Source of the DNA: Betaproteobacteria bacterium
GTDB taxonomy: Bacteria; Pseudomonadota; Gammaproteobacteria; Burkholderiales; Burkholderiaceae_C
Assembly (NCBI GenBank): GCA_009922295.1
Contig: RFWA01000181.1
Location: 1-5,549 of the forward strand
Length of the DNA: 5,549 nt
Direction of reading: 5' to 3'
Shown here: positions 1 through 5,549 of the stretch, in pieces
Position numbering within the stretch: the first letter of the stretch is position 1
How the letters are laid out: each line of letters opens with the position of its first letter
The notes under the pieces: model-generated
Seen by the model: the letters and a program-made list of their open reading frames with translations, nothing else
Told to the model about the DNA's origin: nothing
Database searches by the model: none
Made by a program: the position numbers and the translations under genes

Positions 1-1092
1 GGTCTTGCCGTCGGCCTTGAAGTACTTCAGCTCAAAACTGGCCAGCGCGGCGTCGTGAATCTTGCCCAGATTGTGGTTAAGGCGGCTTACCTCCAGCCAC
101 TCGGCTTGTGGCGTCACCATGCGCCAGCTGGCCAGGTTGTCCAGCGCGGTGCCCCACAGCACGGCCTTTTTGCCACCGGCGTTCATGGCGATGTTGCCGC
201 CAATGCACGAGGCCTCGGCCGAAGTGGGGTCCACCGCAAACACGTGGCCGGCGCGCTCGGCGGCGTCGGCCACGCGCTGGGTCACCACGCCGGCCTCGGT
301 CCAGACTGTGGCCACCGGCTGCGCCAGCCCGGGCAGCGCCAGAAACTCGACCTCGCTCATGGCTTCGAGCTTTTCGGTGTTGATGACCACGCTCTTCCAG
401 GTCAACGGAATCGCGCCGCCGGTGTAACCCGTGCCACCGCCGCGCGGGATGATGGTCAGGCCAAGCTCAATGCAACCCTTGACCAAGCGAGCCATTTCAG
501 CCTCGCTGTCAGGCGCCAGCACGACAAATGGGTACTCCACGCGCCAGTCGGTGGCGTCGGTCACGTGAGATACGCGGCTCAGGCCATCGAACTTGATGTT
601 GTCGCGCGCGGTCAAGCGGGCCAGGGCGCGCAGGGCCTTACGCCGCAGCGCAGCCACCTCGACAAAGGCGGCGTCAAAAGACTCAACTGCCCGGCCGGCC
701 GCCTGCAACAACTCACCCACCAGGCCATCGCGCTGAGGCTCGACATCGGGGGTGCGGCGCTTTTGCACCTCGCCCAGCCGATGATGCAGGGCCTCCACCA
801 ACTGACGGCGGCGCTTGGGGTTATCCAGCAAGTCGTCCTGCAAATAGGGGTTGCGCTGCACCACCCAGATGTCACCCAGCACCTCATAGAGCATGCGGGC
901 AGAGCGGCCGGTGCGGCGCTCATCACGCAGCTGATTAAGAGAATCCCAGGCGCGAGCGCCCAGCAGCCGAATGACAATCTCGCGGTCAGACAACGAGGTG
1001 TAGTTGTAGGGGATTTCCCGGATTCGCTCATGCGGGTGCGGCATAGCAGCGGCACCGGCCATCAGGTGTTGGATCGGCAAGGGGGCGTTCAT
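1..1092 (-). CDS. FAD/FMN-binding oxidoreductase (DUF3683-type, large), N-terminal part; runs off left edge
   Basis: The minus strand is open from ATG at 1092-1090 to position 1, giving 364 residues with no stop, so the C-terminus lies outside the window. Residues 25-45 (REIPYNYTSLSDREIVIRLL) resemble the start of the DUF3683 oxidoreductases of Burkholderiales, as I recall the family. From about residue 180 a PCMH-type FAD-binding fold begins. Its glycine-rich loop PRGGGTGYTGGA is at 216-227, and the conserved stretch SCIGGNIAMNAGGKKAV is at 295-311. Related proteins are usually well over 1000 residues and carry a FAD-oxidase C-terminal domain and Fe-S cluster motifs, none of which is visible here. 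The substrate is unknown; a 2-hydroxyacid such as D-lactate or glycolate is a family-based guess. No strong Shine-Dalgarno precedes the ATG. An in-frame GTG at 1122-1120 is possible, but the ATG (MNAPLP) looks typical. The gene is divergent from ugpB and has no evident role in G3P uptake. Confidence 0.85.
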   Translation of the reverse strand, partial: MNAPLPIQHLMAGAAAMPHPHERIREIPYNYTSLSDREIVIRLLGARAWDSLNQLRDERRTGRSARMLYEVLGDIWVVQRNPYLQDDLLDNPKRRRQLVEALHHRLGEVQKRRTPDVEPQRDGLVGELLQAAGRAVESFDAAFVEVAALRRKALRALARLTARDNIKFDGLSRVSHVTDATDWRVEYPFVVLAPDSEAEMARLVKGCIELGLTIIPRGGGTGYTGGAIPLTWKSVVINTEKLEAMSEVEFLALPGLAQPVATVWTEAGVVTQRVADAAERAGHVFAVDPTSAEASCIGGNIAMNAGGKKAVLWGTALDNLASWRMVTPQAEWLEVSRLNHNLGKIHDAALASFELKYFKADGKT

Positions 1093-1190
1093 CGACAAAT
1101 GGTACCGCAGTGCAGCATTCACCCACGACCCTGATGGAAACCCCGATAAAGCCTGCCGGAAAAGGCGTGTTTAATAGGGCTTGCTGTTCA

Positions 1191-1228
1191 TTGACTTATT
1201 TTTGTCGCACCATTGACACAGTTCGACA
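1191..1228 (+). promoter_or_regulatory. Candidate Pho box array (PhoB-binding direct repeats) upstream of ugpB
   Basis: Four similar hexamers lie on one face of the DNA: TTGACT (1191-1196), TTGTCG (1202-1207), TTGACA (1213-1218) and TCGACA (1223-1228). The steps between them are 11, 11 and 10 bp. PhoB recognises tandem 11-bp units with a TGTCA-like core, and the central pair (1202-1219) has the classic 7+4+7 arrangement. The match to the E. coli consensus is partial: TGAC/TGTC is kept, but the A/T-rich linker is not. The position just ahead of a ugp operon, a known Pho regulon member in E. coli, supports the reading. Binding is inferred, not shown. Confidence 0.6.
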
Positions 1229-1235
1229 CTATGCT
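1202..1235 (+). promoter_or_regulatory. Predicted PhoB-dependent sigma-70 promoter of the ugp operon
   Basis: A -10-like hexamer TATGCT lies at 1230-1235, exactly 10 nt after the 18-nt core box at 1202-1219. E. coli phoA has the same geometry: an 18-nt Pho box, 10 nt, then its -10. There is no well-placed ordinary -35. The TTGACA at 1213-1218 is only 11 nt from TATGCT and is better read as a PhoB half-site. Transcription would begin near 1241-1243, leaving a leader of about 20 nt before the ugpB start. Confidence 0.55.
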
Positions 1236-1250
1236 CTGGCGATCTTACCC

Positions 1251-1255
1251 AAGGA
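1251..1255 (+). promoter_or_regulatory. Ribosome binding site of ugpB
   Basis: AAGGA lies 7 nt before the ATG at 1263. It decides the start. The same frame is open back to an ATG at 1110, but those extra 51 codons cross the predicted promoter and would bury the signal peptide. Confidence 0.8.
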
Positions 1256-1262
1256 ATTACCC

Positions 1263-2570
1263 ATGAAATTGAAACTTGCAGCCATCGCTCTGATTAGCGC
1301 TTTTACTGTCTCGGCCCAGGCCCAGACCGAAATCCAATGGTGGCATTCGATGACCGCCGTCAACGGCGAGGTGGTGAACGACTTGGCCAAAAACTTCAAC
1401 GCCAGCCAGAGCAAGTACAAGATCATGCCGGTGTTTAAGGGCAGCTATGACGAATCCTTCACTGCTGCCGTGGCTGCGCACCGTGCTGGCAATGCACCGC
1501 ACATTTTGCAGGTGTTTGAGGTCGGCACCGCCACCATGATGGCCAGTAAGGGCGTGACCGTGCCGGTAGGCAAGATCATGAAAGACGCGAGCGAGAAGTT
1601 TGACCCCAAGACCTATGTGTCTGCTGTGGCCGGTTACTACACCGCGCCCAGCGGCGAAATGCTGAGCTTTCCGTTCAACAGCTCGACCACGGTGTTTTAC
1701 TTCAACAAAGACGCCTTCAAGGCGGCTGGCATTGACACCACAAAAGCACCCGGTACCTGGCCCGAAGTGGCACTGGCCGCGGCCAAGCTCAAGGCCAGTG
1801 GCCACAAATGCCCGATCAGCATCGCCTGGCAGGGCTGGACCCAACTGGAGAGCTTCTCGGCCTGGCACAACGTCGAGTTCGCCACCAAGGGCAACGGCCT
1901 GCAAGGGCTGGATGCGCGCATGAAGGTCAACTCACCGCTACACGTGCGCCACATCGAGAACTTGGCCAACATGGCCAAACAGGGCCTGTTTGTCTACAAG
2001 GGCCGCGCCAGCGCGCCTGAAGCGAGCTTCATCTCGGGCGAGTGCGCCATGATGACCACCTCGACAGGTTTCTACGGCAACGTGGCCAAAAACGCCAAGT
2101 TTGACTGGGGTCTGGCACCCCTGCCGCATTACCCCGATGTCCCCGGCGCACCGCAGAACACAGTGATTGGCGGCGCGAGCCTGTGGGTCATGGCCGGCAA
2201 GAAGGCCGACGAGTACAAGGGCATTGCCCAGTTCTTCAGCTACCTGTCCAAGCCCGATGTTCAAGCCGCCACGCACCAGCGTACCGGCTACCTGCCCATC
2301 ACCATGGCCGCTTATGAAATGACGGACAAGTCTGGCTTCTACGCCAAGAACCCCGGCACCGACGTGGGCGTGACGCAGATGATCCGCAAAACCACCGACA
2401 AGTCGCGTGGCATCCGTCTGGGCAACTATGTCCAGATCCGTACCATTGAGGACGAAGAACTCGAGCAGGTCTGGGCCGGTAAAAAGAGCGCGAAGGAAGC
2501 GCTTGACAGCATCGTGACTCGCGGCAACGAACTGCTGGAAAAATTTGAAAAGGCCAACAAGAAGGGCTAG
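1263..2570 (+). CDS. ugpB: sn-glycerol-3-phosphate ABC transporter, periplasmic substrate-binding protein UgpB
   Basis: This 435-residue protein is the extracytoplasmic receptor that delivers G3P, and probably glycerophosphodiesters such as glycerophosphocholine, to the UgpAEC transporter. Residues 1-20 form a Sec signal peptide: Lys2 and Lys4, a hydrophobic core, and a likely cut after Ala20 in SAQA|QTE. The mature part follows E. coli UgpB (438 residues) almost end to end. Blocks include WWHSM (26-30), GNAPHILQVFEVGTATMMAS (76-95), FNSST (138-142), IGGASLWVM from 302, TGYLPIT from 341 and IRLGN from 384. Residues matching known E. coli ligand contacts are kept: Tyr62, Glu86, a Ser in FNSST, the Gly303/304 pair, Tyr343 and Arg385. 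Two cysteines (183, 261) sit where E. coli also has cysteines. It is the first gene of the operon, preceded by a good ribosome binding site and a predicted Pho-type promoter. Its stop shares one base with the start of ugpA. Confidence 0.96.
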   Translation: MKLKLAAIALISAFTVSAQAQTEIQWWHSMTAVNGEVVNDLAKNFNASQSKYKIMPVFKGSYDESFTAAVAAHRAGNAPHILQVFEVGTATMMASKGVTVPVGKIMKDASEKFDPKTYVSAVAGYYTAPSGEMLSFPFNSSTTVFYFNKDAFKAAGIDTTKAPGTWPEVALAAAKLKASGHKCPISIAWQGWTQLESFSAWHNVEFATKGNGLQGLDARMKVNSPLHVRHIENLANMAKQGLFVYKGRASAPEASFISGECAMMTTSTGFYGNVAKNAKFDWGLAPLPHYPDVPGAPQNTVIGGASLWVMAGKKADEYKGIAQFFSYLSKPDVQAATHQRTGYLPITMAAYEMTDKSGFYAKNPGTDVGVTQMIRKTTDKSRGIRLGNYVQIRTIEDEELEQVWAGKKSAKEALDSIVTRGNELLEKFEKANKKG

Positions 2571-3440
2571 TGGAAAAGCGCGTCGTATTCCGATCCAGCT
2601 GGCTGCCCTGGGCGCTGATGGCGCCGCAGCTGCTGGTGATCGTGCTGTTCTTCTTCTGGCCGGCTGGCCAGGCCCTGGTGCAGTCGCTGCAGCAGTCAGA
2701 CCCATTTGGCACTTCGGTGGAGTGGGTCGGGCTGGACAATTTTCGTGACCTCTGGCGCGACAGCACCTACCTGGCCTCGTTCTACACCACGGCCATTTTT
2801 TCTACCTGCGTGGCGGTGGCCGGCATCAGCTTGTCGTTGTTGCTCGCGGTGTTTGCCAACCAGGTCAGCCGCGGCGCACTGGCCTACAAAACGGCCCTAC
2901 GCCGTGGCCCCCGCCGTGGCCGGGGTGCTGTGGTTATTCATGTTTGCGCCCAGCGTGGGCGTGCTGTCCTACGCGCTGCGCAGCCTGGGCGTGGACTGGA
3001 ACCACCTGCTCAACGGCACCCACGCCATGACCCTGGTGGTGATGGCGGCAGTCTGGAAGCAGATTTCCTACAATTTTTTATTCTTTTTGGCCGGGTTGCA
3101 AAGCATCCCCACGTCATTGATCGAGGCAGCGGCCATCGACGGTGCAAGGCCTTGGCGGCGTTTCTGGACCATCGTGTTTCCACTGCTGTCGCCCACTACC
3201 TTCTTTCTGCTGGTGATCAACATCGTGTACGCGTTTTTTGACACCTTTGCCATCATCGACGCCGCCACCCAAGGCGGGCCGGGCAAGGACACGGCCATCC
3301 TGGTCTACAAGGTGTACTACGACGGCTTCAAGGCCATGGACCTGGGGGGTTCGGCCGCGCAATCGGTGGTGCTCATGGTGATCGTGGTGATGCTGACGGT
3401 GGTGCAGTTCCGTTTTGTCGAGAAGAAGGTGAATTACTGA
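2570..3440 (+). pseudogene. ugpA: UgpA, permease subunit of the G3P transporter, reading frame broken (apparent 11-nt deletion)
   Basis: UgpA pairs with UgpE to form the inner-membrane channel. The GTG start at 2570 overlaps the ugpB stop by one base and follows AAGAAGGG (2559-2566). Residues 1-108 match the UgpA N-terminus: FRSSWLPWALMAPQ, a first membrane helix around 11-33, then DPFG and VGLDNFRDLW. After Thr108 (codon 2891-2893) this frame leaves the family, becomes arginine-rich and stops at 3241. The rest of UgpA continues in the +1 frame from Pro at 2895-2897 (PYAVAPAVAGVLW) to TGA at 3440, 181 residues. That part includes WKQISYNFLFF, the EAA loop SLIEAAAIDGA (from 3114) that contacts UgpC, and AYAFFDTF- and AAQSVVLM-like blocks near the C-terminus. 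The two parts total 289 residues, about 4 short of the roughly 295 expected. As read, no full-length UgpA is made. A sequencing or assembly error remains possible. Confidence 0.88.
2891..2898 (+). other. Frame-break point within ugpA
   Basis: Frame 1 reads TAC AAA ACG (Tyr-Lys-Thr, 2885-2893). Family-like sequence resumes at CCC TAC GCC (Pro-Tyr-Ala) from 2895. Only one base lies between the Thr and Pro codons. E. coli UgpA has four residues there (QT-LMLL-PYAV), so about 12 nt are expected and 11 are missing. GGCCCT at 2893-2898 could be the surviving copy of a short direct repeat, but the ancestral sequence is hypothetical. Confidence 0.75.
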
Positions 3441-3455
3441 TGCGAAGGCCCGGTC

Positions 3456-4307
3456 ATGGTTGAGCGTCGCCCCTGGATGACACTTCTGTCGCACGCAGTG
3501 CTTATCGCAGGGGTGCTGGTGGTGGCCTTTCCGCTGTACCTGACCTTTGTGGCCTCGACCCAGACGGCGCAGGACATTGTGCAGGCGCCCATGCCGCTGC
3601 TGCCCGGCAGCCACCTGCTGGAGAACTATTCGGCAGCCTGGAACGGCACCGGTGGCGGCTCGGGCTCCAAGGCACCGGTCGGCCACATGATGCTGGTCAG
3701 CCTCATCTCGGCCTTGATGATCGCCATCGGCAAAATTGCGATCTCTTTGCTGTCGGCCTTCGCCATTGTTTATTTCCGCTTTCGGTTTCGCATGTTCTTC
3801 TTTTGGGCCATTTTCATCACGCTGATGTTGCCGGTGGAGGTGCGCATCAGCCCGACCTACAAGGTGGTGTCGGACTTGGGCATGCTCAACAGCTATGCTG
3901 GCCTGACCATCCCGCTGATTGCCTCGGCCACGGCCACGTTTTTGTTTCGCCAGTTCTTTTTGACCGTGCCTGAAGAGCTTGTGGAGGCGGCCCGCATTGA
4001 CGGGGCCGGGCCGATGCGCTTTTTCAAAGACATCTTGCTGCCGCTGTCGAAGACCTCGATCGCGGCTCTGTTTGTGATTCAGTTCATTTATGGCTGGAAC
4101 CAGTACCTGTGGCCGCTGCTGGTGACAACCAACGAGAACATGTACCCGGTGGTGATCGGCATCAAGCGAATGATCTCGGCGGGTGACTCAGAGATGCAGT
4201 GGAATGTAGTCATGGCCACCGCCGTGCTGGCCATGCTGCCACCGGCGCTGGTGGTGATGCTGATGCAAAAATGGTTCGTCAAGGGCCTGGTGGACACCGA
4301 AAAATAG
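3456..4307 (+). CDS. ugpE: sn-glycerol-3-phosphate ABC transporter permease UgpE
   Basis: This 283-residue inner-membrane protein is the second channel subunit and is nearly the same length as E. coli UgpE (281). Its start, MVERRPWMTLLSH, parallels the E. coli MIENRPWLTIFSH. About six membrane helices are visible, near residues 9-32, 78-106, 112-128, 144-166, 202-222 and 251-270. Signature stretches include LLSAFAIVYFRF, FITLMLPVEVRI, SYAGLTIPLIASATATFLF and FIYGWNQYLWPLL. The cytoplasmic EAA coupling loop is at 173-197, with the core EELVEAARIDGA and a downstream LLPL, and should dock on UgpC. The C-terminus FVKGLVDTEK is also family-like. GAAGG at 3444-3448 lies 7 nt before the ATG. The gap from the end of ugpA is 15 nt, so translation need not depend on the broken ugpA frame. 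The gene is intact. The Gly/Ser-rich stretch near 65-75 falls in the first periplasmic loop. Confidence 0.96.
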   Translation: MVERRPWMTLLSHAVLIAGVLVVAFPLYLTFVASTQTAQDIVQAPMPLLPGSHLLENYSAAWNGTGGGSGSKAPVGHMMLVSLISALMIAIGKIAISLLSAFAIVYFRFRFRMFFFWAIFITLMLPVEVRISPTYKVVSDLGMLNSYAGLTIPLIASATATFLFRQFFLTVPEELVEAARIDGAGPMRFFKDILLPLSKTSIAALFVIQFIYGWNQYLWPLLVTTNENMYPVVIGIKRMISAGDSEMQWNVVMATAVLAMLPPALVVMLMQKWFVKGLVDTEK

Positions 4308-4329
4308 GCCGGCAACCGGTCAACTCAAC

Positions 4330-5352
4330 ATGGCATCGATCAGTCTGCAACACCTCATCAAGCGCTACGGCGTGGGCAAGTCCGCCAACCAGGTGATCCA
4401 CGGTGTCAGCGCCGAGGTCGCAGACGGCGAGTTCATTGTTATCGTCGGTCCGTCGGGCTGCGGCAAGTCCACGCTTCTGCGCATGGTGGCCGGGTTGGAA
4501 GAGGTCACCGGCGGCGAGATCAAAATCGGCAACCGGGTGGTGAACGACCTGGAGCCTGCTGAACGGGACATTGCCATGGTGTTCCAAAACTACGCTTTGT
4601 ACCCGCACATGAGCGTCTTCGAGAACATGGCCTACGGCCTGAAGATTGCCAAGGTGCCGGCCGCCGAGATCCGGCAGCGGGTCGACAAGGCCGCCGCAAT
4701 CCTGGAAATCGGCCCATTTTTGCAGCGCAAGCCGCGCGAACTCTCGGGCGGGCAGCGCCAACGGGTGGCCATGGGGCGAGCCATCGTGCGCCAGCCGCAG
4801 GTTTTTTTGTTTGACGAGCCCCTGTCCAACCTGGACGCCAAGCTGCGCGCCCAGACCCGGCTGGAGATCCAAAAATTGCACCGCGAACTGGGCATCACCT
4901 CCCTCTTTGTCACCCACGACCAAGTCGAGGCCATGACGCTGGCGCAGCGCATGATGGTGATGAACAATGGGGTGATGGAGCAGTTTGGCACGCCTGAGGA
5001 GGTGTACAACCGTCCGGCCACCACCTTTGTGGCGAGCTTCATCGGCTCGCCGCCCATGAACCTTCTCAAGCAGGCGCCGGATGCGCGGCCCGGCACCATC
5101 ACCGGCGTGCGGCCAGAGCACCTGGACATCGGGCCGACCGGCTGGGCGCTCACCGTCGAAGCGGTGGAGTTGCTGGGCGCCGAGCGCCTGGTTTACGGCC
5201 GTTGGCAGCACGGCGGCGACGAGGTAGTGGTGCTGCGCACTGAAGAGTCACACGCCGTGCCCGGGCTGGGGCAGACCATCCACGTGCAGCCACGCCCCGG
5301 CAAAATTCACTGGTTTGACGCCGCAAGCGGCCAACGAAAGGACACCCCATGA
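4330..5352 (+). CDS. ugpC: sn-glycerol-3-phosphate ABC transporter ATP-binding protein UgpC
   Basis: This 340-residue cytoplasmic ATPase would act as a dimer under the permease pair. All ABC motifs are intact: Walker A GPSGCGKST (40-48), Q-loop Gln86 in VFQNYALYPH, signature LSGGQ (138-142), Walker B VFLFDE (158-163), D-loop SNLD (166-169) and switch His196 in FVTHD. Residues from about 235 onward form the TOBE/regulatory domain typical of the MalK/UgpC (CUT1) group, with GSPPMNLL, GVRPEHLDI, LELLGAE-like and GRW stretches. The protein is about 16 residues shorter than E. coli UgpC (356), mainly between MNLL and GVRPEH. The gene starts 22 nt after ugpE, with no clear Shine-Dalgarno (CCGGTCAACTCAAC precedes the ATG), which suggests translational coupling or weak initiation. 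Its stop overlaps the ugpQ start. MalK-like ATPases look similar; the assignment to Ugp rests on context and on the C-terminus. Confidence 0.95.
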   Translation: MASISLQHLIKRYGVGKSANQVIHGVSAEVADGEFIVIVGPSGCGKSTLLRMVAGLEEVTGGEIKIGNRVVNDLEPAERDIAMVFQNYALYPHMSVFENMAYGLKIAKVPAAEIRQRVDKAAAILEIGPFLQRKPRELSGGQRQRVAMGRAIVRQPQVFLFDEPLSNLDAKLRAQTRLEIQKLHRELGITSLFVTHDQVEAMTLAQRMMVMNNGVMEQFGTPEEVYNRPATTFVASFIGSPPMNLLKQAPDARPGTITGVRPEHLDIGPTGWALTVEAVELLGAERLVYGRWQHGGDEVVVLRTEESHAVPGLGQTIHVQPRPGKIHWFDAASGQRKDTP

Positions 5353-5549
5353 CACCTGTCAGCACCGAGCATTGGCCCTACCCGCGCTGGGTGGCGCACC
5401 GCGGCGCCGGCAAACTCGCCCCGGAGAACACCTTGGCCAGCTTTAGGCTTGGCGCCGCGCATGGCTACCGCATGTTTGAGTGCGACGTCAAGCTCAGCGC
5501 CGACGAGGTGTCTTTTTTGATGCACGACGCCACGCTCGGCCGCACCACA
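5349..5549 (+). CDS. ugpQ: Glycerophosphodiester phosphodiesterase UgpQ, N-terminal part; runs off right edge
   Basis: The first 67 residues are visible and the frame is open to the window end. The sequence matches the beginning of cytoplasmic GDPD-family enzymes, which hydrolyse glycerophosphodiesters to G3P plus an alcohol with a divalent metal. WPYPRWVAHRGAGKLAPENT (9-28) closely follows the E. coli UgpQ segment. The catalytic or metal-binding positions of the family are present: His17, Glu26, Glu44 and Asp46 in FECDVKL, and His59 in MHDATLGRTT. The ATG (5349-5351) overlaps the ugpC TGA in an ATGA junction. AAAGGA at 5337-5342 lies 6 nt upstream. The junction implies coupling with ugpC, so that imported diesters are processed as they enter. 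The family's usual length is about 245-250 residues, so most of the TIM barrel is outside the window. Confidence 0.95.
   Translation, partial: MTPVSTEHWPYPRWVAHRGAGKLAPENTLASFRLGAAHGYRMFECDVKLSADEVSFLMHDATLGRTT

Noticed and set aside
55..1134. 359-codon plus-strand open frame opposite the oxidoreductase gene
   Set aside because: It is a shadow of the minus-strand gene. Its translation is low-complexity and His/Gln/Ala-rich with no family resemblance, whereas the opposite strand gives clear FAD-binding motifs.
1171..1199. Minus-strand promoter for the oxidoreductase gene (TATTAA, complement of 1171-1176)
   Set aside because: The -10 match is only four of six and no recognisable -35 lies at 15-18 nt, so the site cannot be supported from sequence alone.
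1213..1235. TTGACA at 1213-1218 as an ordinary sigma-70 -35 box
   Set aside because: No -10 hexamer lies 16-18 nt downstream, and TATGCT is only 11 nt away. The element fits better as one unit of the 11-bp repeat array.
1110..1262. N-terminal extension of ugpB from an upstream ATG at 1110
   Set aside because: The extension would cross the predicted promoter and place 51 residues before a textbook signal peptide. The ATG at 1263 has AAGGA at the right distance.
1938..2705. 255-codon minus-strand open frame over the end of ugpB
   Set aside because: It is antisense to the strongly conserved ugpB coding sequence. Its Gly/Ala/His/Arg-rich translation matches no family and is typical of high-GC shadows.
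4308..4329. Small symmetric GCCGG/CCGGT elements between ugpE and ugpC as a terminator or attenuator
   Set aside because: The stem would be 4-5 bp, there is no T-run, and the gap lies inside a tight operon.

Overview
This window looks like a chromosomal segment of a Betaproteobacterium of the order Burkholderiales, probably near Comamonadaceae (Rhodoferax/Polaromonas-like). The basis is the high-GC coding sequence, the Burkholderiales-type large FAD/FMN-binding oxidoreductase at the left edge, and recalled similarity of the other proteins to the Ugp system. No database search was possible, so the taxonomic call is inference.

Layout. Positions 1-1092 (minus strand) hold the N-terminal 364 residues of a large flavin-binding oxidoreductase that runs off the left edge. 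Positions 1093-1262 are the divergent intergenic region. It carries TTGAC/TTGTC elements repeated every 11 bp, followed by a -10-like hexamer. The spacing matches a PhoB-activated promoter as in E. coli phoA, and I read it as the promoter of the plus-strand operon. From 1263 to the right edge the genes are ugpB (periplasmic binding protein), ugpA (permease, reading frame broken), ugpE (permease), ugpC (ATPase) and the start of ugpQ (glycerophosphodiester phosphodiesterase). They are packed with 1-nt and 4-nt overlaps or 15-22 nt gaps.

How they work together. UgpB captures sn-glycerol-3-phosphate (G3P) or glycerophosphodiesters in the periplasm. UgpA and UgpE form the membrane channel, a UgpC dimer powers it, and UgpQ hydrolyses imported diesters to G3P plus an alcohol. 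The cell thereby gains phosphate and carbon, which fits the predicted phosphate-starvation promoter. In E. coli the gene order is also ugpBAECQ.

The one real anomaly is ugpA. Residues 1-108 lie in one frame and the remaining 181 residues in the +1 frame. The family alignment indicates that exactly 11 nt are missing at about 2893-2895, inside a membrane segment. Either this strain has a disrupted transporter or the sequence carries a local error. I see no undescribed multi-gene system, RNA gene, mobile element or CRISPR array. The window is an otherwise ordinary ugp locus.
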